DNA of 19,050 bases from an uncultured Lachnospiraceae bacterium (GCA_934359535.1 CAKRLN010000009.1:1-19050), one strand, 5' to 3'. Positions 1 to 8,047 are shown, counted from the stretch's first letter. Made by a program: numbers and translations. Notes: generated from the sequence alone by a model not told the origin.

Positions 1-46
1 GCATGATAAAGCAGAGACTTAACACGAATGCTAATTTCTTTTTCAT
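1..46 (-). CDS. Start of a secreted/lipoprotein gene (partial), possibly OadG-like
   Basis: The first 15 codons are visible and read MKKKLAFVLSLCFIM, a positively charged start followed by a hydrophobic run, as in a signal peptide or membrane anchor. An AAGGTGAAGG-like ribosome binding site lies just upstream of the ATG at 46. The start is 13 bases past the stop of the carboxyltransferase gene, so the two are almost certainly cotranscribed. In Firmicutes a small OadG-type membrane protein often follows such a carboxyltransferase in sodium-pumping decarboxylase operons, so that is the likely identity. The product name is inferred from context, because the rest of the gene is outside the window. 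Confidence 0.55.
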   Translation of the reverse strand, partial: MKKKLAFVLSLCFIM

Positions 47-59
47 ACCCTTCACCTTT

Positions 60-1496
60 CTATTTTGTACCGTGTTTCTTTTCCGGCTCATTACCATATT
101 TGGTATAAAGCATCTCAAATGCCGCAACAAGGTATTTTCTTGTATCTTCCGGTTCAATAAGAAGATCCACATAGCCTCTTCTTGCTGCTGCCTCAGCGGT
201 TGACTGAAGTGCCTCATAATCTTTTGCCTTCTTATCTAACTCCGCTGCATCTGCTTCCGGATACATAATCTTTGCCGCAAGCTTTGCATCCATCATTCCA
301 ACCTTTGCATCTTTCCATGCATAGCAAAGATCTGCGCCGATTGACTTAGAGTTCATGGATACATAAGCACTTCCATATGCCTCTCCGGTGATCAGGTTTA
401 CCTTTGCAGTTGTCGCATTAGCAAAGGCATAGGTCATTTTCGCAAGTGCCTTCGCAAGACGTCTTTCGGAGCATTTGCATGCCTTAAATCCGTTTGCATT
501 GGTAAGTGTCAGTACCGGAATCGAAAATGCATCACAGTACTGTACAAATTCCGCAGCCTTTTCACAGCCACGTGCAGAAAGTGACATTGGGAATTCCTCT
601 GTCTTTTTGCCTTCCTCGTCATAAACCTCGGTACAGTTTGCGACTGCTCCAACTGTCATACCATTTAATTTGATAAATCCGGTTACCATATTCTTCGCAT
701 AGTCTGCCTTTGTCTCGAAAAATACCTGTCCGTCTGAGATCTCAGATAACACATATCTTGGATCTCCTTTCATCGTATCAAGGCTTTCACATACACGGTT
801 TAAATCGTCCTCACATTCATCCGTATAAACATCGCCCTCATTGTTGCCTGGAAGAATCATAAGAAGGGAACGCATTTTCTCAATGATCTCATCCTCACTT
901 CCCGTGCAGTCGATGCAGCCATTTTCCTCGCTCTGGAATGCTGCAGCAGCCGTATCGCATTTCTCGATGCGGTTTCCTGGAATGGAATCCGGTGTGTTCA
1001 TAAACATTCTTCCTTTTGATTCCTCAAGGAATGCGAAGTCACATAATGCCGGAACAACTGCCAGTCCTCCACCGCAGTTTCCAAAAACACCACAGATCTG
1101 TGGAACTACACCAGATGCGGCTGCTTCCTTTGCATAGATCTGTCCGAATCCATCGAGTGCATCAACAGATTCCTGTAAGCGGATTCCACCGCAGTCGATA
1201 AAACCAACAACCGGTGCCCCCATTTTCATAGCCATATCGTAAACCGATGCAATTTTCTTTGCATGCATTTCTCCGATCGTGCCGCCAAGAACGGATGCAT
1301 CCTGACTATAGATAAATACAAGATTCCCATCCACCAGTCCATGACCAATGATAACACCATCGGAAGGTGTCTTATCCGCAGACAAATTAAAATCTGTATT
1401 GCGTGCGGTTACCTGAGAACCGATTTCCATAAAGCTGTTCTCGTCAACCAACTTGACAATACGCTGCATTGCCAAGTTTTCTTTGTTCGTACTCAT
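60..1496 (-). CDS. Biotin-dependent acyl-CoA/decarboxylase carboxyltransferase subunit (crotonase fold)
   Basis: This 478-residue protein belongs to the carboxyltransferase family of PccB, MmdA and GcdA, which move CO2 between biotin and an acyl-CoA. The N-half has the family pattern GGTIGEMHAKK (about 71-81), DCGGIRLQES (101-110) and the oxyanion-loop-like GNCGGGLAV (139-147). The C-half has KVNLITGEAYGSAYVSMNSK and an RGYVDLLIEPEDTRKYL end. The reading frame runs upstream to 1595, but the start at 1496 is chosen because GGAGGG sits 6 bases before it and homology begins there. A strong promoter lies just upstream, and a secreted-protein gene follows at 13 bases. This suggests the alpha subunit of a Na+-pumping decarboxylase or an acyl-CoA carboxylase. 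Positions usually VDVPGF and NPY.AA are here TNANGF and QSTAEAAA, so the substrate is uncertain. Confidence 0.85.
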   Translation of the reverse strand: MSTNKENLAMQRIVKLVDENSFMEIGSQVTARNTDFNLSADKTPSDGVIIGHGLVDGNLVFIYSQDASVLGGTIGEMHAKKIASVYDMAMKMGAPVVGFIDCGGIRLQESVDALDGFGQIYAKEAAASGVVPQICGVFGNCGGGLAVVPALCDFAFLEESKGRMFMNTPDSIPGNRIEKCDTAAAAFQSEENGCIDCTGSEDEIIEKMRSLLMILPGNNEGDVYTDECEDDLNRVCESLDTMKGDPRYVLSEISDGQVFFETKADYAKNMVTGFIKLNGMTVGAVANCTEVYDEEGKKTEEFPMSLSARGCEKAAEFVQYCDAFSIPVLTLTNANGFKACKCSERRLAKALAKMTYAFANATTAKVNLITGEAYGSAYVSMNSKSIGADLCYAWKDAKVGMMDAKLAAKIMYPEADAAELDKKAKDYEALQSTAEAAARRGYVDLLIEPEDTRKYLVAAFEMLYTKYGNEPEKKHGTK

Positions 1497-1502
1497 TTTA
1501 TG

Positions 1503-1508
1503 CCCTCC
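1503..1508 (-). promoter_or_regulatory. Ribosome binding site fixing the carboxyltransferase start
   Basis: GGAGGG on the minus strand lies 6 bases before the ATG at 1496. The upstream in-frame ATGs (at 1595, 1541 and 1520) lack a comparable site, and the ATG at 1541 lies inside the promoter -10 region. Confidence 0.8.
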
Positions 1509-1539
1509 ATTAAGTTTCATTAAATTTCTCTTCTTATCC

Positions 1540-1568
1540 ATTATATAAGTTTTCGAGCTTATTTTCAA
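1540..1568 (-). promoter_or_regulatory. Sigma-A-type promoter of the carboxyltransferase operon
   Basis: On the minus strand, TTGAAA (1563-1568) and TATAAT (1540-1545) are separated by exactly 17 bases. The -10 is consensus and the -35 differs at two positions. Predicted transcription starts near 1533, giving a leader of about 37 bases before the ATG at 1496. This makes the carboxyltransferase gene independent of the upstream scpA-scpB-carboxypeptidase unit. Confidence 0.8.
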
Positions 1569-1627
1569 CCGTAATCGATTTCCCGCGGCAATCATAAAAA
1601 GTAATACCGGTATAAAATTATTTTATA

Positions 1628-2908
1628 TCAACTGCTTTCTGAAAAGAAAAAATAATGAATCAGGCAGGAGAACAGCCGGGAAAATGTCCACCTTTCTAAT
1701 TTTTTACCGGCATACACCGGATACCCTTTTACCGGTTTCCCATTTAATAATACCGAAACCTTCCCGATCACCGTATCGCGTGCAAATGGTGGGCTTATCT
1801 CCTGTTTGATGCTTACCGAAATCCTTACCTGATCCTCCTTCCCAATCAGATATGGAAGCTCCAGCTCTTCCTCTTTTCCAAGCACCGGAGTAATCGTAAC
1901 CGGCTTCCCCCAATCTTTTAACGTCATTCCCTTGCAAAATCCGTTTTCTATGACTTGCTTTTTTAATTTCGGAGGCAAAAAAATATTTTTTCTTTCAAAA
2001 TTCGAAATGCCATAGGTAAACAGCTTCTTTGCATCACTCCACTTATAGCTGCGGTTGTTCGGCCATCCGCATGCAAGAAGCGCAACACAGTAGCGTTTTT
2101 TATCCTGTTCTAACGCCGCGACATAGCAGTACCCGGCATTTCCGGTAAAGCCAGTCTTCCCCGAAAGAACACCCTCCATCATTGTGAAGAATGCATTGTG
2201 GTTCCGGCAGTTATAGGTCTTTCCAGAAAAATCACAAAAGCTATACTCCCTTGTCTGCGTAATATTTAAAAACTCTCCTGATTTCTCAGATTCCCATACA
2301 CAGTATTTCATAATACGGCACAGATCCTCTGCCGTTGTATGGTGCATCCCTTTTTCATTCTGCGCATCCAGACCATTTGGCGTAATAAAATAACTGTTTT
2401 TGCAGCCAATCTCTTCTGCCTTCTTGTTCATAAGCGCTGCAAAATCTTCCACCGTGCCGGAAATATATTCTGCAATTGCCACCGCACAGTCATTGTAGGA
2501 CTCTAGCATCAGACCATACAATAAATCCCTTACATAAAACTGTTCTCCCACCTGCATTCCAAGATGAACCTTCGGCTGTCCACAGGCATTTGCAGATGCT
2601 TCTGCCACCCCTTCTAAGTCTCCATATTCCAGTGCCGTAATACAGGTTAATATTTTTGTTGTGCTTGCATTGGCAAGTGGCAGCGATTCATTTTTTCCAT
2701 ACAGAATCCGCCCGCTTTCCCCATCCATAAGCACGCAGGCTTTTGCATAAAGCTCCGATTCCTTTAATGGCTCTGCCGCACAGACTATATCCGGCATAAG
2801 TGTGACAAAAAGCACCAAGACAAGCAGAAAAGAAATGATACGTGTTCGAAAAAAAATAGCCATATACATTCCGTTTTTGAACATGTATATGACTATCGGC
2901 CTGTCCAT
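1628..2908 (-). CDS. Serine-type D-Ala-D-Ala carboxypeptidase (PBP5/DacF family), first copy
   Basis: This penicillin-binding protein trims the terminal D-Ala from peptidoglycan stem peptides outside the membrane. All three S11-family motifs are present: STTK with nucleophile Ser82, SYND at 137-140 and KTG at 251-253. A hydrophobic signal segment covers about residues 24-43 and ends at VCAA. A PBP5-type C-terminal beta domain and a hydrophobic or amphipathic tail (LFSCLIHYFFF) fit peripheral membrane anchoring. The gene follows scpB by 12 bases in the same direction. The start is uncertain: ATGs at 2908, 2884, 2869 and 2863 are all in frame with weak ribosome binding sites, and the last two give the tidiest signal peptide. 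The family call is firm, the exact start is not. Confidence 0.9.
   Translation of the reverse strand: MDRPIVIYMFKNGMYMAIFFRTRIISFLLVLVLFVTLMPDIVCAAEPLKESELYAKACVLMDGESGRILYGKNESLPLANASTTKILTCITALEYGDLEGVAEASANACGQPKVHLGMQVGEQFYVRDLLYGLMLESYNDCAVAIAEYISGTVEDFAALMNKKAEEIGCKNSYFITPNGLDAQNEKGMHHTTAEDLCRIMKYCVWESEKSGEFLNITQTREYSFCDFSGKTYNCRNHNAFFTMMEGVLSGKTGFTGNAGYCYVAALEQDKKRYCVALLACGWPNNRSYKWSDAKKLFTYGISNFERKNIFLPPKLKKQVIENGFCKGMTLKDWGKPVTITPVLGKEEELELPYLIGKEDQVRISVSIKQEISPPFARDTVIGKVSVLLNGKPVKGYPVYAGKKLERWTFSRLFSCLIHYFFFSESS
2861..2891 (-). repeat. Inverted repeat over the alternative start codons of the carboxypeptidase gene
   Basis: CATATACAT (2861-2869) and ATGTATATG (2883-2891) are perfect 9-base inverted arms around a 13-base loop. 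Three possible start codons, at 2884, 2869 and 2863, lie within the arms. The structure could affect translation of the first D-Ala-D-Ala carboxypeptidase, but the stem is AT-rich and may be chance. Confidence 0.4.
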
Positions 2909-2920
2909 TATTCCATTGTA

Positions 2921-3490
2921 TCAGATATCCATCTGCACATGCATTTCTTCCTCTGCTTCCTGCTTGAACTCCTCCATCTGGACAGGGCTTGGTACCGGAA
3001 GATCCTCGATGGAATTCACGCCAAAGCTCCGCAAAAATTCCTCCGTTGTTCCAAAAAGCAATGGTTTTCCCGGTGCGTCAAGTCTTCCAAGCTCACATAC
3101 CAGATTGTATTCGATCAGCCTGCTGATTGCATGTCCGCAGGAAACTCCGCGGATCTTCTCAATTTCAACGCGCGTAACCGGCTGCTTATATGCGATGATC
3201 GAAAGCGTCTCCAAAAGGACATCCGTAAGCACCTTTTTCGGAGGATGCTTTGCGATATGGATCAGATATTCATACATCTCAGGCTTACTGCACATCTGGT
3301 AAGCTCCGTCTAACTCCACAATCTGAACCCCTCTGTCACTTTTCTTATAACGCTTTATCATCGCTTCGAGTATTTCTTTTGTCTGATCCGTGTCAAGTCC
3401 CGCTGCATCCGCAAGCTGCGCAAGCGGAACGGAATTTCCCATTGTAAAAAGAATGGACTCGATCACTGCTTCATAGTTTACTTTCTTCAT
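2921..3490 (-). CDS. scpB: Segregation and condensation protein B
   Basis: This 189-residue protein is the kleisin-associated winged-helix subunit (kite) of the bacterial SMC-ScpAB complex, which compacts and segregates the chromosome. The sequence has the typical start EAVIESILFTMGNSVPLAQLA, the conserved LLETLSIIAYKQPVTRVEIEKIRGV segment of the first winged-helix repeat, and the LGRLDAPGKPLLFGTTEEFLRSFGV segment of the second. Length is normal for the family. It lies 20 bases downstream of scpA. It ends in TGA, showing that UGA is used as a normal stop here, and is followed at 12 bases by a carboxypeptidase gene in the same reading frame. Confidence 0.96.
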   Translation of the reverse strand: MKKVNYEAVIESILFTMGNSVPLAQLADAAGLDTDQTKEILEAMIKRYKKSDRGVQIVELDGAYQMCSKPEMYEYLIHIAKHPPKKVLTDVLLETLSIIAYKQPVTRVEIEKIRGVSCGHAISRLIEYNLVCELGRLDAPGKPLLFGTTEEFLRSFGVNSIEDLPVPSPVQMEEFKQEAEEEMHVQMDI

Positions 3491-3510
3491 GCCTCTCCTG
3501 CTTTTCCCTT

Positions 3511-4263
3511 TTAAGCTGCAATTTTTGATGTGATCTGGATATCGTCAAACAGATGCTCCTGGATAATGGAAATCTCCCCTGTTTTCATAAGCTCAAGAAT
3601 AGCCAGAAAGGTCACAATGACCTCCACCTTTCCTGCCTGTTTTTCTAAAATTCCACGAAAGCTGAATTGTCTGTGTCCCTTTGCAAAATCCAAAAGCTCT
3701 GTCATCTTATCCTCTAAGGATACTTCCTCTTTTTCAATTTTTCCAAACTTCGAGCGCACCGGATCAATCTTGTCTGTCTGTTTTTTTATAATGCTTTTGT
3801 AGATCTCATTCAGTTTTGCGAGCGTCACATCCGCCATCAGCTCTTCCAGATTAACCGGCTCTTCATAGGCTAAGACCTCCTTTGGAATGGTCGGTGCCTT
3901 ATACATAACCTTTCCGGCATCCTGCTGTCTGTCACGAAGCTTGCCTGCCATACACTTATACATCTTATATTCCAGAAGCTGTCTGACAAGCTCTGCCCGT
4001 GGATCCTCTTCCTCCGCTTCCACAGCATCCGGATTCTTTGGAAGCAGCATTCTGGATTTGATGTCAATGAGTGTTGCAGCCATAACAAGAAATTCGCTTA
4101 CAACATTCAGATCCTGACGCTTCATCTCCGCAATGTATTCCATATACTGATTTGTAATTTCAACGATTGGAATATCATAGATATTTACTTTATTCTTTTC
4201 AAGCAGGTATAACAGCAGATCAAGAGGTCCCTCAAATACCTGCAGCTTTACGTTCAGTTCCAT
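3511..4263 (-). CDS. scpA: Segregation and condensation protein A (kleisin)
   Basis: This 250-residue kleisin bridges SMC heads and binds ScpB. The N-terminal domain shows the family signature FEGPLDLLLYLLEKNKVNIYDIPIVEITNQYMEYI, followed by LNVVSEFLVMAATLIDIKSRMLLP. The C-terminal winged helix includes VEVIVTFLAILELMKTGEISIIQEHLFDDIQI. GGAG about 9 bases upstream of ATG 4263 supports the start. It is the first gene of a unit with scpB and a D-Ala-D-Ala carboxypeptidase, and a promoter can be seen in the divergent intergenic region. Confidence 0.96.
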   Translation of the reverse strand: MELNVKLQVFEGPLDLLLYLLEKNKVNIYDIPIVEITNQYMEYIAEMKRQDLNVVSEFLVMAATLIDIKSRMLLPKNPDAVEAEEEDPRAELVRQLLEYKMYKCMAGKLRDRQQDAGKVMYKAPTIPKEVLAYEEPVNLEELMADVTLAKLNEIYKSIIKKQTDKIDPVRSKFGKIEKEEVSLEDKMTELLDFAKGHRQFSFRGILEKQAGKVEVIVTFLAILELMKTGEISIIQEHLFDDIQITSKIAA

Positions 4264-4307
4264 ATCCAGCGCTCCATTTCTTACTGCCCCATCCGGACAT
4301 TGTAGTT

Positions 4308-4336
4308 ATTTTACCGTTATCCCTGTGAAATAGCAA
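4308..4336 (-). promoter_or_regulatory. Candidate promoter of the scpA-scpB-carboxypeptidase operon
   Basis: On the minus strand, TTGCTA (4331-4336) and TAAAAT (4308-4313) are spaced by 17 bases. The leader to ATG 4263 would be about 38 bases. The same 128-base intergenic region must also hold the promoter for the divergent plus-strand carboxypeptidase. There only a TATACT (4363-4368) with a poor -35 can be seen. Confidence 0.6.
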
Positions 4337-4391
4337 GACTCATATTGGAAAAGCTGTACCGATATACTGATAAAAACAGGAGGAACTGATC

Positions 4392-5609
4392 ATGAAACAG
4401 ATTTCCCTTTTTCTTATCGGTACAATTTTATTTCTTACCATAGCACCCGCTTCCATCATCTTTGCAACAGAACACAGTCTGCCAGAAGAAAAAACCACTC
4501 CGGAAGAAACACTTGACCTTACTGCCCCATCTGCAATTTTAATGGAAGCAGAAACGAAAACCGTGCTCTACGAAAAGAATTCTCACGAAGCGCTTCGTCC
4601 TGCCAGCGTCACAAAGGTTATGACTCTGCTTTTGATCTTCGAAGCACTCGAATCTGGAAAAATCCATTTCGAAGATACCGTTACCGTATCTGAACATGCT
4701 GCAGACATGGGCGGTTCCCAGGTTTACTTAGAGCCAGGCGAAACCCAGACAGTAAACGATCTGATCAAATGCATCAGTATCGCAAGTGCAAATGACGCTG
4801 CAGTCACAATGGCAGAATACATAGATGGAACCGAGGAGGCCTTTGTCGCCCACATGAATAAACGGGCAAAAGAGCTTCAGATGAACGATACAACATTTGT
4901 CAACTGCTGCGGACTGGAAGCTGATGGACATCTGACAAGTGCCTATGATATTGCCTTAATGTCAAGGGAGCTTTCCGTAAAGCATCCCGCCATCCATGAT
5001 TACTGCACCATCTGGATGGATCAGATTACCCATGAAACAAGACGCGGCTCCACAGAGTTCGGACTGACGAATACCAATAAACTCCTGCGGCAGTACCGCT
5101 TCTGTACCGGTTTAAAAACCGGTTATACAAGTCAGTCCGGATTCTGCCTTTCCGCAACTGCTTCCCGTGATGATGTAAACCTGATTGCAGTTGTCATGGC
5201 ATGCGAAAATTCCAAACTCCGCAATAAAGATGCAATTGCGTTGCTCGATTATGGCTTTTCCCACTGCCAGGTTTATTCGGATGACTTAAAAGCTCCGCTT
5301 CCTGCTATTCCCATCATCGGTGGAAAAAAGGATTCTGCCTTACTCGCCTATGCCTCTTCCTTCCGCTATGTTTCCACCGGCTCTGTATCCTTTGATAAAA
5401 TCCAAAAAAAACAGTTTCTTCCATCCTCCGTCTATGCTCCGGTTAAAGCCGGAGATGTCATCGGTTCTGTAAAATACTATATCGGAAAACAAAAAATCGG
5501 CTGTGTGGAAATTCTTGCAAAAGAAACGATTGCCGCTTCTTCACCTGCCGACTGTTTTTCCCGCTGCCTTCATCTGTTCTTTTTAGAGCAGCGGAGCAAA
5601 CAGACTTAA
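4392..5609 (+). CDS. Serine-type D-Ala-D-Ala carboxypeptidase (PBP5/DacF family), second copy
   Basis: This is a second, diverged D-Ala-D-Ala carboxypeptidase of 405 residues. Active-site motifs are SVTK (nucleophile Ser72), SAND (132-135) and KTG (242-244). A signal peptide spans about residues 1-25, followed by an acidic and Thr-rich spacer before the catalytic domain begins at APSAILMEAETKTVLYEKN. The PBP5 C-terminal domain and a tail containing CLHLFFLE follow. AGGAGG 8 bases before the ATG supports the start. It is the only plus-strand gene of the window. It is transcribed divergently from scpA and its last 27 bases overlap the end of the cardiolipin synthase gene. The paralogue at 1628-2908 lies on the other side of scpAB. 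Confidence 0.94.
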   Translation: MKQISLFLIGTILFLTIAPASIIFATEHSLPEEKTTPEETLDLTAPSAILMEAETKTVLYEKNSHEALRPASVTKVMTLLLIFEALESGKIHFEDTVTVSEHAADMGGSQVYLEPGETQTVNDLIKCISIASANDAAVTMAEYIDGTEEAFVAHMNKRAKELQMNDTTFVNCCGLEADGHLTSAYDIALMSRELSVKHPAIHDYCTIWMDQITHETRRGSTEFGLTNTNKLLRQYRFCTGLKTGYTSQSGFCLSATASRDDVNLIAVVMACENSKLRNKDAIALLDYGFSHCQVYSDDLKAPLPAIPIIGGKKDSALLAYASSFRYVSTGSVSFDKIQKKQFLPSSVYAPVKAGDVIGSVKYYIGKQKIGCVEILAKETIAASSPADCFSRCLHLFFLEQRSKQT

Positions 5610-7118
5610 AATACTTTGTAAGAACCGGACGATCACATTGCGCTGTGTACAAAATTCCAGTGAAATTTCCGTGCTTTCACCAAATGTGCGCAGTGCATCC
5701 TCCTTTACCTGTAAAACAGCCCTGGTTCGGTACATCCACACCCCACATTCAAAATGCAGATAAAGACTCCGGTAATCCATATTTACCGTTCCTACAACTG
5801 CATATTCGTCATCGGAAACAACACACTTGGAATGAATAAATCCTGGTGTATACTGGAAAATCCTTACTCCTCCGCGGATCAGCTGTTCATAATAAGACTG
5901 TGTCAGAAGATAGACTAGTTTCTTATCCGGAATTCCAGGTGTTACAATGCGAACATCCACGCCGCTTTTTGCTGCATTGATAAGTGCCGTTGACATTTCC
6001 GAATCAATAATCAGGTATGGCGTAAAAATATAAACATAATTTTTTGCATGATTGATCATATTCAGATATACTGTCTCGCCAACACTCTCATGGTCAAGCG
6101 GCGAATCTGCATATGGCTGAACCATGCCCTTTTCCGGCTCCGTTTGTTTTTGATCCTGTTCCACATAAAATTTTTTACAATCCTCATCTGTCCGTACAAT
6201 ATAATTCCACATCTGTATGAACATAACTGTAAAATTCCAGACGCCTGCTCCTGTAATCCGGATTCCGGCATCCTTCCAGTAGCCAAAGCGGCTGACCCGG
6301 TTAATGTATTCATCTGCAAGATTAAAGCCGCCTGTATAGGCTGTTTTTCCATCAATCACTACGATTTTACGGTGATCGCGGTTGTTCATGATTACGGAAA
6401 GAAGTGGACGGAATGGGTTAAACGAAGCACAGCGAATCCCTTTTTTTTGCAGATTCCGGTAATATTTTGCGGGCAGTGTATTAATACAGCCGACATCATC
6501 ATAAATGAGACGCACCTGTACACCCTCTGCCACCTTCTGTTCCAGAATCTCTATGATAGTATCAAACATATATCCTGATTCAATAATAAAAAATTCAAGG
6601 AAAATAAATTTCCGGGCCTTCTTTAAATCCTCCACCAGACTTAAAAACACAGCCTCACCACTGGAAAAATAGCGGGTATCCTGTTCCCTGCAAAGCGGAT
6701 AACTGGCATAATCCGTCAGATAGCGCGACTGCTTATATGCAGCCGGACTGAGCCTTTTTAAGTCCTCCCCGATCTTTTGATCCTGTTGGACATCTTTACT
6801 GGTACGTTCAATTACAGCTGCCAGCTGCTTCCGGTTCCCTTTGGTTAAGTCTGATCTGCCAAGCAGGAAATAACACATGACACCGATAATTGGCATCCAT
6901 AAAATAATAAAGATCCAGGAAAGCTTATTGTATGGTTTCATATCCCGGCTTACAAGATAAAGCGCCAGCATAAGAGATACTACATGAAAGACAAAATTAA
7001 TCTCGGAAAAACGTTCACTGGCTGCATATACAATCATGACAAGCCAGATAAACTGTAAAATAATTGCGCAGGCACCAATCGCAAGCTTACTAAAAATGTT
7101 ATGCGTAATTCTTTTCAT
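5583..7118 (-). CDS. cls: Cardiolipin synthase (phospholipase D family)
   Basis: This 511-residue membrane enzyme joins two phosphatidylglycerol molecules into cardiolipin and glycerol. Two or three N-terminal membrane segments (about 12-32, 42-57 and 66-87, including the PLDNc-like WIFIILWMPIIGVMCYFLLGR) precede two HKD catalytic motifs: H249-K251-D256 (HRKIVVID) and H429-K431-D436 (HSKCVVSD). Both are intact, and length is typical of bacterial ClsA-type enzymes. GGAAGGA about 8 bases upstream supports the start. It lies 32 bases downstream of the subtilase gene on the same strand, so the two probably share a transcript. Its stop is inside the convergent carboxypeptidase gene, and no hairpin terminator is visible between them. 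Confidence 0.94.
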   Translation of the reverse strand: MKRITHNIFSKLAIGACAIILQFIWLVMIVYAASERFSEINFVFHVVSLMLALYLVSRDMKPYNKLSWIFIILWMPIIGVMCYFLLGRSDLTKGNRKQLAAVIERTSKDVQQDQKIGEDLKRLSPAAYKQSRYLTDYASYPLCREQDTRYFSSGEAVFLSLVEDLKKARKFIFLEFFIIESGYMFDTIIEILEQKVAEGVQVRLIYDDVGCINTLPAKYYRNLQKKGIRCASFNPFRPLLSVIMNNRDHRKIVVIDGKTAYTGGFNLADEYINRVSRFGYWKDAGIRITGAGVWNFTVMFIQMWNYIVRTDEDCKKFYVEQDQKQTEPEKGMVQPYADSPLDHESVGETVYLNMINHAKNYVYIFTPYLIIDSEMSTALINAAKSGVDVRIVTPGIPDKKLVYLLTQSYYEQLIRGGVRIFQYTPGFIHSKCVVSDDEYAVVGTVNMDYRSLYLHFECGVWMYRTRAVLQVKEDALRTFGESTEISLEFCTQRNVIVRFLQSILSLFAPLL

Positions 7119-7150
7119 TTGTTCGTCCTTCCTTTCATATCCTACTTATT

Positions 7151-8047
7151 CTAGTTCATTTGAAGCAGATTATCAACATGAAGTAGCCCCCATGTTTTTT
7201 TCCCTGTATCCGTATTGACTTGTTCTGCGGTATTGTACAGACGAAGCTTCCATTCCTCCGGATAAAGATTAGGTTCCTTTTCCATGCCAAGCGCCAATGC
7301 CCCGCATACGACCGGTGCCGCCATTGATGTCCCGCTTTTTACCGTATAGCCGTCTGATTTGCTGTCACAGCTTATAATTTTCGTTCCAGGTGCAAGAATT
7401 TCCGGCTTCACAATGCAGCATCCCGTCGGCCCCCTGCCACTATATCCACGGTGCACAGAAGATGTCTGCCGCAGCTCGTCATCACAGGCACCGACTGTCA
7501 AAATTTTTCTTGAAATACCCGGTACTGTTACCGTATTGCCGCCTGGTCCGTTATTTCCTGCCGCTGCAACCACAAGTACACCACTATCCCATAATTCCTC
7601 AACTGCATCTAAAATCTGCTTTTGTTCCCGAATATCTGCACCTGGCAGAAATCCAACCGAAAAATTCAAAAGCCTGATTCCATAGATTCTGTGATTGTGA
7701 ATCACCCATTCCAGTGCTTTTAATACATCCTTTGTATCACCATTTCCCTTTGCATCCAGTACTTTTAACACAACAAGATCTGCATCCGGTGCCATTCCTG
7801 AAATTGCAGGCATGTTTTTCCGCTTTCTCCCATTGCCACACAAAATTCCTGACACATGCGTGCCGTGTCCATTGTCGTCATAAATCGTCTGTCTGCCATT
7901 TACAAAATCAAAAAAACAGATCCTTCGTCTGATCAGATCCGGGTGCGCCGCAATCCCGGTATCCAAAACTGCAATCCTTATATTTTTTCCCGAATAACCG
8001 GCATGATACACTTTTTTTGCATGCACAGTCTCCTTTACATGATTCAT
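7151..8047 (-). CDS. Cytosolic subtilisin-like serine protease (S8 family, AprX-like)
   Basis: This 298-residue S8 peptidase has a full catalytic set: Asp29 (VLDTGIAAHPD), His61 (NGHGTHVSG), oxyanion Asn165 (AAAGNNGPGG) and Ser241 (SGTSMAAPV). It has no signal peptide and no propeptide: the catalytic domain begins within the first 20 residues. That fits an intracellular protease of the Bacillus AprX type, though shorter than AprX (about 440 residues). GGGA 5 bases upstream supports the ATG at 8047. The gene follows the pnp terminator, so it should have its own promoter. A TATAAA is present around 8070, but no convincing -35 was found. It is likely cotranscribed with cls. Substrates are unknown. 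Confidence 0.9.
   Translation of the reverse strand: MNHVKETVHAKKVYHAGYSGKNIRIAVLDTGIAAHPDLIRRRICFFDFVNGRQTIYDDNGHGTHVSGILCGNGRKRKNMPAISGMAPDADLVVLKVLDAKGNGDTKDVLKALEWVIHNHRIYGIRLLNFSVGFLPGADIREQKQILDAVEELWDSGVLVVAAAGNNGPGGNTVTVPGISRKILTVGACDDELRQTSSVHRGYSGRGPTGCCIVKPEILAPGTKIISCDSKSDGYTVKSGTSMAAPVVCGALALGMEKEPNLYPEEWKLRLYNTAEQVNTDTGKKTWGLLHVDNLLQMN

Noticed and set aside
1497..1595. Longer N-terminus of the carboxyltransferase starting at 1595
   Set aside because: The extension would cover the promoter and ribosome binding site, and homology begins at the ATG at 1496.
1591..1627. Palindromes ATACCGGTAT and ATAAAATAATTTTAT as a terminator after the first carboxypeptidase
   Set aside because: They lack a usable loop with a GC stem and following T tract, so a rho-independent terminator is not supported.
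2802..3302. 166-codon plus-strand open frame across the carboxypeptidase and scpB
   Set aside because: It spans two real minus-strand genes with intact motifs, so it is a shadow frame.
4363..4368. TATACT as the -10 box of the plus-strand carboxypeptidase promoter
   Set aside because: No acceptable -35 lies 16-18 bases upstream, so it was not listed as a feature.
6048..6578. 176-codon plus-strand open frame opposite cls
   Set aside because: It lies opposite the conserved HKD region of cardiolipin synthase. No homology or initiation signal is seen.
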